Below are positions 53,378-62,840 of a stretch of 64,000 bases of DNA, piece by piece (within the stretch, counting starts at the first letter, position 1; every line of letters starts with the position of its first letter). The stretch spans positions 1 to 64,000 of the forward strand of contig JARLIO010000002.1 in the NCBI GenBank assembly GCA_031291675.1, given 5' to 3'. The DNA is from Azospirillaceae bacterium. GTDB taxonomy: Bacteria > Pseudomonadota > Alphaproteobacteria > Azospirillales > Azospirillaceae. The notes under the pieces are model-generated. The model worked only from the letters and a program-made list of their open reading frames with translations. It did no database searches and was not told the origin of the DNA. The translations under genes and the position numbers were made by a program.

Positions 53378-55456
53378 ATGGATGCGAATTCTAATCCTCA
53401 TACCTTTTACCTCGTTCCGGTCTCGCGCGAGGTCGGATTGACGTCGATGGCATTGGGGCTGGTCCGAGCGCTGGTGCAAGCCGGTGTCAAGGTTGGCTTC
53501 GTCAAGCCGGTGGTCCAGCCCGGGCTGCTTCCAGGTCACGAGGATCTCGGCAGTCATTACGCCCGCAAATTGTGCGGTGTCGCCGCGCCCGATCCGATCG
53601 CGTTCGAGCATGCCGCCGAACTGGTGCGAACCGGCCAATTGCCGACCCTGATGGAGGAGATCGTCGCCCTGGTCGCGACGGTCCGCGCCCATTGCGACGT
53701 TGTCGTCGTCGAAGGCATGATCGCGGATGCCGATATCCAGATCGCCACGCGACTGAATGTCGAGATCGCGCGCAGCCTCGGTGCCGAGCTGATCCCCGTT
53801 GTGTCGGGCGAGCGTCACGGGGCGGACGACCTCGACGCCGTCGTGACCCTGGCCGGACAGCAATATGGTGATGGCGGCCGGCGCCCGGTTGCCGGCGTTC
53901 TGGTCAACATGCTTGAGGATGCGGCGGCGGCGGCGAAGCTGCGTGCCGACAGCAATGTGAAGGTGCCGCTGCTGGCCGCGGTACCCCAGGCCAACGACCT
54001 TGCCGCGCCGCGGCTCACCGACATCGTCGACTCCCTGGGCCTTGAAGTGCTGCAGGCCGGCAATCTTGCCACTACCCGCGTCGCCAAGACTCTGGTCGCT
54101 GCGGGCGGCCCGGAAACCTTGCTGCAGCATCTGCGCCCCGACACCCTGGTGGTGACGCCCGGCGACCGCTCGGACGCGATCGTCGCGACCTCCCTGGCGG
54201 GGCAACAGGGGATGCCGCTCGCCGGGCTGTTGCTGACCTGCGGCGAGCCGATGGCCCCGGGCCTGATGCAGCGGTTCACCGCGGCGCCGCTCGACCGGAT
54301 GTCGATCCTGATGTCACAGGAGGATACGTTCACGGTCGGCGCCAAGCTGGCGCAGCTCACCCATCATGTCGGCGCCGATGACCCGGAACTCACCGAGCGA
54401 TTGATCGCTTTCATCGCCGGAAAGATCACGGTTGCCCCGCTGCTCGCCCGCCTCAAGCTGGCGACCGACACGTTGATGTCCCCGCCGATCTTCCGCCACC
54501 GCCTCGTCGAACTGGCGCGCAGCGCACCGAAACGGATCGTGCTGCCGGAAGGCGATGAGCCGCGAACCATTCGCGCGGCGGCGATTTGCGCGGAAAAGGG
54601 TATCGCGCAGTGCGTCCTTCTGGGCTCGCCCAGCAAGATCCACGCGATCGCCGCGGCCGAGGGGATCACCCTGCCCGGCAGTATCGAGATCATCGATCCC
54701 GATGGCATTCGCCGCAATTACGTCGCCCCCATGGTGGAGCTGCGCAAAGCCAAAGGACTGACCGCCCCGCAGGCGGAGAAGCAGCTTGAGGATACCGTCG
54801 TGCTCGGCACCATGATGCTGGCGCAGGGCGATGTCGATGGCCTGGTCTCCGGTGCGGTTCACACCACGGCCAGCACCATTCGCCCCGCCCTGCAACTGAT
54901 CAAGACGGCGCCCGGGTCCTCAATCGTGTCCAGCGTCTTCTTCATGCTGCTGCCCGACCAGGTTCTGGTCTATGGCGATTGCGCGATCAATCCCGATCCG
55001 ACCGCCACGGAGCTCGCCGAAATCGCGATGCAGTCGGCCGACAGCGCCAAGTCCTTCGGCGTCGAACCGCGTGTCGCGATGATCTCCTATTCGACCGGAT
55101 CGTCAGGCGCGGGCAGCGACGTCGAGAAGGTGCGCGAGGCCACCGCCCTGGTGCGCCAACGGCGTCCCGAGTTGATCATCGACGGCCCGATCCAATATGA
55201 CGCCGCCAGTGTCGAAAGCGTCGGCGCCCAGAAGGCCCCGGGCAGCCCGCTGCATGGTCACGCCACCGTGTTCGTGTTCCCCGATCTCAACACCGGCAAC
55301 ACCACCTACAAGGCGGTGCAACGCTCGGCCAACGTGGTCTCGGTCGGCCCGATGCTGCAGGGCTTGCGCAAGCCGGTCAATGATCTGTCCCGCGGCGCGC
55401 TCGTCGACGACATCATCTTCACCATCGCCCTGACGGCGATCCAGGCGCAAAACTAG
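53378..55456 (+). CDS. pta: Phosphate acetyltransferase, long form
   Basis: A 692-residue enzyme interconverting acetyl-CoA and acetyl phosphate. The N-terminal 360 residues are an AAA/BioD-like domain (FYLVPVSREVGLTSMALGLVRAL) plus the regulatory DRTGG domain; the C-terminal PTA_PTB domain begins near PPIFRHRLVELARSAPKRIVLPEGDEPRTIRAA and includes VFFMLLPDQVLVYGDCAINPDPT and ISYSTGSSGAGSDVEKVREA. ATG 53378 follows AGGAAG. No ackA gene is present in the window. Confidence 0.95.
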   Translation: MDANSNPHTFYLVPVSREVGLTSMALGLVRALVQAGVKVGFVKPVVQPGLLPGHEDLGSHYARKLCGVAAPDPIAFEHAAELVRTGQLPTLMEEIVALVATVRAHCDVVVVEGMIADADIQIATRLNVEIARSLGAELIPVVSGERHGADDLDAVVTLAGQQYGDGGRRPVAGVLVNMLEDAAAAAKLRADSNVKVPLLAAVPQANDLAAPRLTDIVDSLGLEVLQAGNLATTRVAKTLVAAGGPETLLQHLRPDTLVVTPGDRSDAIVATSLAGQQGMPLAGLLLTCGEPMAPGLMQRFTAAPLDRMSILMSQEDTFTVGAKLAQLTHHVGADDPELTERLIAFIAGKITVAPLLARLKLATDTLMSPPIFRHRLVELARSAPKRIVLPEGDEPRTIRAAAICAEKGIAQCVLLGSPSKIHAIAAAEGITLPGSIEIIDPDGIRRNYVAPMVELRKAKGLTAPQAEKQLEDTVVLGTMMLAQGDVDGLVSGAVHTTASTIRPALQLIKTAPGSSIVSSVFFMLLPDQVLVYGDCAINPDPTATELAEIAMQSADSAKSFGVEPRVAMISYSTGSSGAGSDVEKVREATALVRQRRPELIIDGPIQYDAASVESVGAQKAPGSPLHGHATVFVFPDLNTGNTTYKAVQRSANVVSVGPMLQGLRKPVNDLSRGALVDDIIFTIALTAIQAQN

Positions 55457-55603
55457 GACCCGCCCGCCATGATCTTGACTCATGGCGGGCGGGTCCCGGT
55501 CGCGACGGCGACCGCGCGCCACGGGGGCGCGGAGCCAAGCGCCCGGATGGGCGCGCCGGCGCCTGAGGCTTCGCTTTGATCGGTCACGATCAAAGCGGAC
55601 TCG
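55456..55603 (+). repeat. Two-hairpin element, copy A (bidirectional terminator)
   Basis: Hairpin 1: a perfect 17-bp stem (55456-55472 with 55480-55496) with loop TCTTGAC. Hairpin 2: CGCTTTGATC (55572-55581) with GATCAAAGCG (55588-55597), loop GGTCAC. A 48-nt GC-rich insert separates them. Placed immediately after pta and convergent with deoC. An inverted, shorter copy is at 58920-59016. Confidence 0.8.
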
Positions 55604-55670
55604 TAGAAGACCAGCCTGGCGCGGTTCCGCATCGTGCAACGGTGCGGAACCGCGATCCACCGATCGTCAT

Positions 55671-56342
55671 TCAGCCGGCGATGATGGTGATCCCGGCGCT
55701 GGCGCCGATCCGGGTCGCCCCGGCGCGCAGCATGCTTTCAGCATCTGCGAAAGTGCGAATGCCGCCAGACGCCTTGACCCCCATGCTGTCACCGACGGTG
55801 CGCCGCATCAGAGCCACGTCGGCAGTCGTGGCACCGCCTTTGCTGTAGCCGGTCGAGGTCTTGACGAAATCAGCCCCGGCGGCCTGGCTCAGTTGGCAGG
55901 CGCGGACGATTTCGGCCTCGGTCAAGAGGCAGGTCTCAAGGATGACCTTGAGGGTCGCGGCGCCGCAGGCGCGCTTGACCCCGGCGATGTCCGCACGAAC
56001 CGCATCATCGTCGCCGTCCTTCATCGGGCCCAGCGCCAGCACCATGTCGACTTCATCGGCACCCTGTGCCACGACCCAGGCGGCTTCGGCGGCCTTGAGC
56101 GGCGTCGGGATCGCGCCAAACGGAAAGCCGATGACGGAGCAGGTGAGAACGCCACTCCCGCTCAGCGCGCCGGCGACCAGCGGAACGAAGATTGGATTGA
56201 CGCACACGGAGCAGAAGCGGTGCGTCCTGGCCTCTTCACAGAAGCGCAGGACGTCGGCACGGCCGGCTTCCGGCCGCAGGATCGTATGATCGATCACGCC
56301 GGCAAGATCGGCCGGTTTGGCCCACCACGGAACAACACCCAT
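55671..56342 (-). CDS. deoC: Deoxyribose-phosphate aldolase
   Basis: A 223-residue TIM-barrel aldolase that splits deoxyribose-5-phosphate into acetaldehyde and glyceraldehyde-3-phosphate. Schiff-base lysine in [18 protein letters not shown], second lysine in [11 protein letters not shown], and [15 protein letters not shown] are diagnostic. Convergent with pta; the acetaldehyde product links loosely to acetyl metabolism. Confidence 0.95.
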   Translation of the reverse strand: MGVVPWWAKPADLAGVIDHTILRPEAGRADVLRFCEEARTHRFCSVCVNPIFVPLVAGALSGSGVLTCSVIGFPFGAIPTPLKAAEAAWVVAQGADEVDMVLALGPMKDGDDDAVRADIAGVKRACGAATLKVILETCLLTEAEIVRACQLSQAAGADFVKTSTGYSKGGATTADVALMRRTVGDSMGVKASGGIRTFADAESMLRAGATRIGASAGITIIAG

Positions 56343-56854
56343 CAGGCTTTCTCCGAACTCAGGACATCACGACACATGACGCGGTGACTTTCGGTCAAGG
56401 AAGGGCTCAAGGCAAGATCCGATCCCATATGGTGTCGGCGGCACCACCGCAGCCCAACCCCTGATAGCGCTTGGAAATGAGCCTGCGTCATCACCGGTTG
56501 AAGATCCCAAAGGCCGAGACTGACAGGGCGGCGGAACGCAACGGCCATTCCTTATGACCGTTAGTATAACTAGGCGGCGAACGAGAAAGACGATAACTTT
56601 TTTCCCGAGCGTCGTCGCGAATTCATTTGGATAAATAAAATAGTATCGACCACTTCCGTCATCACCTCCCATAGCCGCAAGGCGGACATTCACGTTCGAT
56701 GAGACCTGTTCGTTAAGAAAGAATAAAAATATTTGTTGTCATTAATTTTAATCCCTATCACATTCTCATTCTTTAGGCCACCTGTCTTTCCCTGGTGATT
56801 TTCTTTTTCTCTCATCGATGATTTTCCTTTGCAAAGAAGAAAGGAACGGCTGCC
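56343..56854. other. AT-rich upstream region of MCP gene
   Basis: About 510 nt without a gene. The part from 56560 to 56840 is markedly AT-rich (for example TTGTTGTCATTAATTTTAAT), unlike the rest of the window, and contains an imperfect repeat of AAGAAAGAAT with ATTCTCATTCTTT. Likely holds the promoter of the following chemoreceptor gene. Confidence 0.4.
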
Positions 56855-58918
56855 ATGAGCCTTCGAAAACTTATTTTGACGGTCAATTTGGCCATGGGAT
56901 CTATTGCGATCCTGGTGGCCGGTTTTATTGCTTTGAATGCGATCAATGATCTTCGTCGACAAACCGAAGCGGCGCGCGATCTGAACGCATTTGAGCTTTC
57001 CCTCAAAATCGGCGGGCAGATCCCCATCGAGCGGAGCAAGTGGGCCGGCGTTCTGGCGCCGGATGCGCCAGCCACGCCGGCGGCCTTGGATGAACTCGAC
57101 AAGGCGGTAGCGACGACCGATGGCATCATCGGGGCGAGCCTTCAAGCCATCGAAGCCGCAAAACTGCCTGTCACGAATCTGGTCGCCGCCACGACCCTAT
57201 TGAAACGCATGCGTACCGACTTGCGCCAGGCCGCCCTTAAGCCCAAGAGCGAGCGTCCCGCCAATGCGCTGGCCGCTTCCGTCGACGGGCTCGCCCAGGG
57301 CCTGATATCCATTGATCTGCAAGTCGAAGAAATATACCGCAACTTGACCATGATTTCGCCGGACCAGACCGCGGCCGCGAACCTCGCGCTGCTCGCTCAG
57401 AACATGCGCAACATCAACGGAACGCGATCGTCCATCCTCGGTCTCTATATTCGCCACGAGGCTTTCCCGCCGGAGCGCGTGCAGGAAGTTACCGAGCTGA
57501 CCGGGCAGGTCGCCCTGCTCTGGCGTTTTCTGGAACAGGGGGTTCACGATCTGGGCGACCCGGAGCGGTTGAGCGCCGCTTTGGCGCATGTTCGCAGCAC
57601 CATGATGGCCGACAGCGAAAAACGCTATCAGGCGGTCGTCACCGCGGCACGAACCAACCAGCCGACCAGCGAACAGAAAGAGACCTGGAGCAACTGGACC
57701 ACCCCGACATTGAACAACATCTTCATCCTGCGCGACGCCGCGCTCGAGCGCGCCCATGGCTTGAACGATGCCGCAGTTCACAATGCCAAAATCCGCGTCG
57801 CCATCGCATGCGCCATTTTGCTGGCCATCTGCCTGGTGTCGGCCGGTGCGACCGTCCTTCTGTCGCGCCGGGTAATCCGCCGCTTGACCCGATTGACCGA
57901 GATCATGGGACGTCTGGCCAATCATGAGCTTTCCGTCGAAATCCCGAGCCAGACCGGTGCTGATGAAATCGGAGCCATGGCCCAAGCGATGCACGTCCTT
58001 CGTGACAACAGCCTGCGCGCCGATCAGCTTGGCCTCGAACAAGAGGCGACCCGCGCCCTGCAAATGAAACGGACGACGACGATCGAGGGCTTGACCCAGG
58101 ATTTTGATCAGAAGATTTCTCGCGTTCTCGAAATCGTGTCAGCCGCCTGTGGCGACATGGACGCCACGGCGCGGGGTCTGGCGACAAGTGCCGAGCACAC
58201 CAGCAAGCGATCCCTCGCCGTTGCCGCGGCGACCGCGCAGGCATCCGGCAGTGTCCAAACCGTGGCCAGCGCAACCGAGGAATTGTCGTCATCGATCGCC
58301 GAGATCGCCCGCCAGGTTGAACAATCCAATGTGGCGGCGACAGGTGCCGCGCAGGAGGCCGGGGAAGCCGAAACGACGGTCAAGGTGCTCGCGGAAACCT
58401 CGGCAAAAATCGGTGTTGTCGTCAACCTGATCCAGGGCATCGCGAGCCAGACCAATCTTCTCGCGCTCAATGCGACAATCGAGGCGGCGCGGGCCGGAGA
58501 GATGGGCAAAGGCTTCGCCGTCGTTGCGAACGAGGTGAAAAGCCTCGCCAACCAGACCGCCAACGCGACCGAGGAGATCACGGCTCACATCGCCGCCGTG
58601 CGAAAGTCAACCGACCTGGTGGTTCATGCCATCAACGGCATTGTCGGCCGGATTGGTAACGTCAGCGAGGTCTCGGCCTCCATTGCCTCGGCGGTGGAAG
58701 AGCAATCCGCCGCGGCGGCGGAAATTGCCCGGAACGTGCAACAGGCCGCGACCGGAACTCAGAACATTTCCTCGAACATCACCGCGGTCAGTGAGGCCGC
58801 GGGGGAAACCGGTTTGGCCTCGCAGCAGATGTTGACCGTATCGCAAACGCTGTCGACCGAAGCCGTTGGCCTTAAATCGGTGGTTGAAGCGTTCCTTGCC
58901 GGCGTCCGCGCCGTGTGA
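56855..58918 (+). CDS. Methyl-accepting chemotaxis protein
   Basis: A 687-residue receptor starting [20 protein letters not shown]. First membrane helix at about 8-30, a helical sensory domain to about residue 315, second helix ([22 protein letters not shown]), HAMP ([23 protein letters not shown]), then a canonical signalling tip [19 protein letters not shown] and [21 protein letters not shown] 56855, with AAAGGA upstream. Ends before a two-hairpin element. Confidence 0.95.
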   Translation: MSLRKLILTVNLAMGSIAILVAGFIALNAINDLRRQTEAARDLNAFELSLKIGGQIPIERSKWAGVLAPDAPATPAALDELDKAVATTDGIIGASLQAIEAAKLPVTNLVAATTLLKRMRTDLRQAALKPKSERPANALAASVDGLAQGLISIDLQVEEIYRNLTMISPDQTAAANLALLAQNMRNINGTRSSILGLYIRHEAFPPERVQEVTELTGQVALLWRFLEQGVHDLGDPERLSAALAHVRSTMMADSEKRYQAVVTAARTNQPTSEQKETWSNWTTPTLNNIFILRDAALERAHGLNDAAVHNAKIRVAIACAILLAICLVSAGATVLLSRRVIRRLTRLTEIMGRLANHELSVEIPSQTGADEIGAMAQAMHVLRDNSLRADQLGLEQEATRALQMKRTTTIEGLTQDFDQKISRVLEIVSAACGDMDATARGLATSAEHTSKRSLAVAAATAQASGSVQTVASATEELSSSIAEIARQVEQSNVAATGAAQEAGEAETTVKVLAETSAKIGVVVNLIQGIASQTNLLALNATIEAARAGEMGKGFAVVANEVKSLANQTANATEEITAHIAAVRKSTDLVVHAINGIVGRIGNVSEVSASIASAVEEQSAAAAEIARNVQQAATGTQNISSNITAVSEAAGETGLASQQMLTVSQTLSTEAVGLKSVVEAFLAGVRAV

Positions 58919-58919
58919 C

Positions 58920-59016
58920 ACGAATCCGCTTTGATCGTGACCGATCAAAGCGGAGCCTGAGGCGCCGGCGCGACCGGGACCAGCCCGCCATGAGGCAAGA
59001 TCATGGCGGGCTGGTA
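58920..59016 (-). repeat. Two-hairpin element, copy B (bidirectional terminator)
   Basis: Hairpin 2: CCGCTTTGATC (58926-58936) with GATCAAAGCGG (58943-58953). Hairpin 1: 15-bp stem (58979-58993 with 59001-59015), loop GGCAAGA. Same layout as the copy at 55456 but inverted and lacking the 48-nt insert. One stem pair is A:T here and C:G in copy A. Between convergent MCP and yqhD genes. Confidence 0.8.
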
Positions 59017-59070
59017 TGACACCGACACGCGGCGGCCGGTTTTGGCCTGCCGCCGCGTCGCGCCCCTCGC

Positions 59071-60228
59071 TCAGGCGCAGAGCTTCAGGATCTGCTCGGA
59101 GATTTCCGGCGTCACGGCGTGGTGCTCACCCAGAGCGACCATGCCGTGACGCTTCAACTGCGTGACAATCGCCGGGATCGCGCTTGCGGCGATACCATAG
59201 CCGGTCAGGCGCGTGGCAACGCCCAGGCTTTCAAAGAACGACCGGGTGCGGCTGATCGCGGTGTCGATCGCCTGCTCCTCCGGCAGATCGGTCAACCCCC
59301 AGACGCGCCGGGCATATTGCAGCAGCCTGTCACGCTTGGCCTCGCGGCACACGGTCATGGTCGCCGGCAGCACCACCGCCAGCGTCTGCGCATGGTCGAG
59401 GCCATGCAGCACCGTCAGCTCGTGGCCGATCATGTGGGTGGTCCAGTCCATGGGCACGCCGACCGCGATCAGGCCGTTCAGGGCCATCGTCGCGGCCCAC
59501 ATGATATTGGCCCGCACCGCGTAATCCCGGGGCTGCGCCAGCGCCTTGGGGCCTTCCTCGATCAGGGTCAGCAACAGGCCCTCGGCAAACCGGTCCTGCA
59601 CCGGGGAATTGACCGGGTAGGTCAGATATTGCTCGATGACATGGACGAAGGCATCGACGACGCCATTGGCGATCTGGCGCGGCGGTAGCGTGTAGGTCTT
59701 GGTCGGATCGAGCACCGAGACCTGGGGAAACAGCAGCGGGCTCATGAAGGGCAGCTTGTCCTGCGTCGCCTTGCGGGTCACGACGGCGCCGCTGTTCATT
59801 TCCGACCCGGTTGCCGGCAGGGTCAACACCGTCGCGAAGGGCAGCGCTGTTGTGATGCCCGCGCCCCACTGCGTGACGAAGATCCAGGGATCGCCCCGGA
59901 ACGGGATGGCCGCCGCGATGAATTTGGTGCCGTCAATCACCGACCCGCCACCGACCGCCAGCAGATAGCTGACCTTTTCCTCCCGGGCCAATTCGACGGC
60001 GCGCATCAAGGTTTCATAGATCGGATTGGGCTCAATGCCGCCGAATTCCACGACCTTCCGCGTCCCGAGCGCGGCGCGGACCTCATCCAGGGTCCCGTTG
60101 TGTTTGACGCTGCCCCCGCCATAGGTGATCATCACCTTGGCATCGGCCGGGATCTCCGTGGCCAGCGCGGCAATCTGGCCCTCGCCGAACAGGATCTTCG
60201 TCGGGTTCTGGAAAGTGAAGTTCTGCAT
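59071..60228 (-). CDS. yqhD: NADPH-dependent aldehyde reductase (YqhD type)
   Basis: A 385-residue group III iron/zinc alcohol dehydrogenase that reduces short-chain and toxic aldehydes. N-terminal NPTKILFGEGQIAAL and GGGSVKHNG, cofactor loop AVGGGSVIDGTKF, and metal ligands matching E. coli YqhD with a two-residue shift: Asp192 and His196 in NGVVDAFVHVIEQYLTYP, His265 and His279 in THMIGHELTVLHGLDHAQ. Controlled by the upstream TetR gene through a palindrome at 60258. Confidence 0.93.
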   Translation of the reverse strand: MQNFTFQNPTKILFGEGQIAALATEIPADAKVMITYGGGSVKHNGTLDEVRAALGTRKVVEFGGIEPNPIYETLMRAVELAREEKVSYLLAVGGGSVIDGTKFIAAAIPFRGDPWIFVTQWGAGITTALPFATVLTLPATGSEMNSGAVVTRKATQDKLPFMSPLLFPQVSVLDPTKTYTLPPRQIANGVVDAFVHVIEQYLTYPVNSPVQDRFAEGLLLTLIEEGPKALAQPRDYAVRANIMWAATMALNGLIAVGVPMDWTTHMIGHELTVLHGLDHAQTLAVVLPATMTVCREAKRDRLLQYARRVWGLTDLPEEQAIDTAISRTRSFFESLGVATRLTGYGIAASAIPAIVTQLKRHGMVALGEHHAVTPEISEQILKLCA

Positions 60229-60257
60229 TTTGACCTCTTGTCTCTTGGTATCGTTTA

Positions 60258-60273
60258 GGGACCGTTCGGTCCC
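60258..60273. promoter_or_regulatory. TetR operator in yqhD promoter region
   Basis: GGGACCGTTCGGTCCC, a 7-2-7 inverted repeat 30-45 nt upstream of the yqhD start. It matches the site before tetR (60939-60952) at GGACCG-N2-CGGTCC. Confidence 0.75.
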
Positions 60274-60290
60274 GAACAGCGCAAAAAAAA

Positions 60291-60908
60291 CTATGCCGAC
60301 GTTGTTGACGCGCCACCGTACCCCACGGCCAGGGTGGCGACGGCCGCCTCGATGATCGCCAACAAATCGTCCGTTGCCATGCCGCCCTTTTTGAGAACCG
60401 TAACGCCGACGATGACAGCCAAAAGCTGACGGGCCAGAGTCTCGGGGGCCGGCACCGGGGAAACCGTCCCCTGCGCCTGCGCGCGCCGAATCATCGCGGA
60501 CAGGAAAGCCCGCAACGCGGCGACATGACGCCTGACTTCCGCCTCGATCGCGCGGTCATCCGGTGCCAGTTGAACGGCGACATTGACCATCATGCAGCCG
60601 CGGCGTCGGTTCGCGGCATCGCCCGGGCCCAGGACGACCTCGCCGAGATAGTCGCGCAACAGCCTCAACCCGTCACCGTCACAGCCGAACCGGTCACGAA
60701 CCTCCTCAAGATAGCTCTGGCTGTAGCGGTCCAAGGCCGCCAGGAACACGTCGCGCTTGCTGCCAAAGGCGGCATAAAAACTGCTTTTGCTGAGACCCAT
60801 CGCCGTCAGCAGTTCGGTCATCGAGGCGGCCTGATAGCCGCGGGACCAGAACACCTCAAGCGCCCGGGCCAACGCCTCATCCATTTCAAAGGCGCGGGGC
60901 CGCGACAT
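60291..60908 (-). CDS. TetR family repressor, likely of yqhD
   Basis: A 205-residue regulator. HTH in MTELLTAMGLSKSSFYAAFGSKRDVFLAAL, and a TetR_C domain with ANRRRGCMMVNVAVQLAP, whose cysteine could sense electrophiles (NemR-like behaviour, inferred). Start ATG 60908, six bases after AGGAGG. It lies directly upstream of yqhD, 62 nt apart. Matching palindromes before both genes indicate autoregulation and control of yqhD. Confidence 0.9.
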   Translation of the reverse strand: MSRPRAFEMDEALARALEVFWSRGYQAASMTELLTAMGLSKSSFYAAFGSKRDVFLAALDRYSQSYLEEVRDRFGCDGDGLRLLRDYLGEVVLGPGDAANRRRGCMMVNVAVQLAPDDRAIEAEVRRHVAALRAFLSAMIRRAQAQGTVSPVPAPETLARQLLAVIVGVTVLKKGGMATDDLLAIIEAAVATLAVGYGGASTTSA

Positions 60909-60938
60909 CCTGAACCTCCTGGTTCCCGGCACGATACT

Positions 60939-60952
60939 GGACCGATCGGTCC
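60939..60952. promoter_or_regulatory. TetR operator upstream of tetR
   Basis: GGACCGATCGGTCC, a perfect 14-bp palindrome, 31-44 nt upstream of the tetR start. Confidence 0.75.
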
Positions 60953-61022
60953 TGATCGGCAATGGCAAAACTACGGGGCAAAACCACGGGGCAAAACCAC
61001 GAGTGGCGGCCTGCCCTGCTGT

Positions 61023-62675
61023 TCAGCCGGCACTCAGATCGAACCAGGCCAGCCCCTTCGTTTGCGCCTCGTCGATCGCGTCCGGGTAGCCGGCATCGGC
61101 ATAGCGCATCACGCCCAGCGACGTGTCATTGGTCAGGGAAAGCGACAGGCGAAGATCGGCGGCGGCGCTGCCGTCGGCGACCAGCGTGACCCCGGCGCTG
61201 GTCATGAAGCCCGCATAACCACCGCCACCGGAATGCACCACGACCAGGTCCGCCATCGAAGCACAAAGCGCCATCGCGTCCAGCAGCGGCCAGTCGGCGA
61301 TCGCGTCGGAGCCGTCGCGCATCCGCTCGGTCATGATGTTGGGGTGAGCCATCGCCGCGGCGTCGAGATGATCACGGGAGAACGCGATCGGCCCGGCGAG
61401 ATTGCCACGGCGCACCAGATCATTGACCGCCAACGCCAGCTCGGTCCGCGCCCCATGGCCCAGCCAGGCGATCCGCGCCGGCAGCCCCTCGAACGGGACA
61501 TGAGCGCGTGCCAGCCGGATCCAATTGGTGACAATGCGGTTGTCGGCAAAGCGCTGCAGCACCAGATCGTCGATCTTGCGGATGTCGTCGGGGTCGCCGG
61601 ACAGCGCCATCCAACGGAACGGGCCGATCGCGCGACAGAACAGGGGCCGAAGATAGGCCTCAGTGAAAATCGGAATATCAAAGGCATTGGCGACACCGCC
61701 ATCGCGCGCCTGGGTCCGGATCAGGTTGCCATTGTCGAACACTTCGGCGCCGCGGGCCTGGAATGCTAGCATGGCGCGGACCTGGACGACGATCGAGGCC
61801 CGGCTCGCCGCCATCAGCCGCGCCGGATCGCTCTGGCGTAGCGCCCGAACCGCCTCAAGGGTGAAGCCCTGGGGAACATAGCCATAAATCAGGTCGTGCG
61901 CCGCGGTCTGATCGGTCACGATATCGGGTACGATGCCGCGGCGGGCGATCTCGGGATAGACATCGGCGGCGTTTCCGACCAGGCCAACCGACAGTGCGGC
62001 GCCGGTCGCGGTGGCCTGGTCGATATCGGCCAGGGCGCTGTCGAGGTCGGGGGCGATGCGGTCGAGATAGCCGATCGCCTGGCGCTTGGCCGCCCGCGCC
62101 GGATCGACATCGACGCAGAGGATTGCCGCACCGGCCATCCGGCCCGCCAGCGGCTGTGAGCCGCCCATGCCACCCAGCCCGGCGGTCAGGATGAAACGGC
62201 CGCGCAGGTCGCCGCCAAAACGTTTCTCGGCGATGCGCATGAAAATCTCGTAGGTGCCCTGGATCACGCCCTGGCTGCCGATATATTGCCAGGCGCCCGC
62301 GGTCAACCCGCCCCAGCAGATCAGTCCCCGCGCCTGCAAATCATAGAAGATTTCCGGCTTGGCCCATTGCCCGACAATGTTGCAATTGGCCATGATCACC
62401 AGGGGCGCCTGGACATGGGTTTTCAGCAGGCCGATCGGTTTGCCCGACTGGATGATCAGGGTCTGGTCCTCATCCATCGTCATCAAGGTGCGCACGATCT
62501 GGTCATGGGCCGCGCGGTTGCGCGCCGCCTTGCCCAGGGCGGCATAGATCACGAGGTTGTCCGGATCCTCGCCGACCGAAAGAACATTCTCAAGCAGGCG
62601 CAACAGCGCCTCCTGGCGCCAGCCCCGGGCCCGCAGAACCGGACCACCGGGAATGGGAAAACGGTCATGTGCCAT
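61023..62675 (-). CDS. hutU: Urocanate hydratase
   Basis: A 550-residue enzyme of histidine degradation that hydrates urocanate to imidazolone propionate using NAD. Visible segments: YAALGKAARNRAAHDQIVRT, LLKTHVQAPLVIMANCNIVGQW, GGLTAGAWQYIGSQGVIQGTYE, FILTAGLGGMGGSQPLA with the NAD loop, and LFCRAIGPFRWMALSGDP. No other hut gene is within the window, although a DUF917-like gene lies just beyond. Confidence 0.95.
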   Translation of the reverse strand: MAHDRFPIPGGPVLRARGWRQEALLRLLENVLSVGEDPDNLVIYAALGKAARNRAAHDQIVRTLMTMDEDQTLIIQSGKPIGLLKTHVQAPLVIMANCNIVGQWAKPEIFYDLQARGLICWGGLTAGAWQYIGSQGVIQGTYEIFMRIAEKRFGGDLRGRFILTAGLGGMGGSQPLAGRMAGAAILCVDVDPARAAKRQAIGYLDRIAPDLDSALADIDQATATGAALSVGLVGNAADVYPEIARRGIVPDIVTDQTAAHDLIYGYVPQGFTLEAVRALRQSDPARLMAASRASIVVQVRAMLAFQARGAEVFDNGNLIRTQARDGGVANAFDIPIFTEAYLRPLFCRAIGPFRWMALSGDPDDIRKIDDLVLQRFADNRIVTNWIRLARAHVPFEGLPARIAWLGHGARTELALAVNDLVRRGNLAGPIAFSRDHLDAAAMAHPNIMTERMRDGSDAIADWPLLDAMALCASMADLVVVHSGGGGYAGFMTSAGVTLVADGSAAADLRLSLSLTNDTSLGVMRYADAGYPDAIDEAQTKGLAWFDLSAG

Positions 62676-62840
62676 TGCGATACCACTCCATCATGATCCG
62701 CGGCGCTTTTGTCGCCGGCGGTTTCGGACCGGGGCCCCGGTCCGCTCGCGAAACCGGGCGCAAAACCGGACCGGCTGGCGTACAATCGTCACTGGTGATT
62801 TTTGAACCAACGTCACTCTGTGTTTCAGGAGTTCTCGAAA

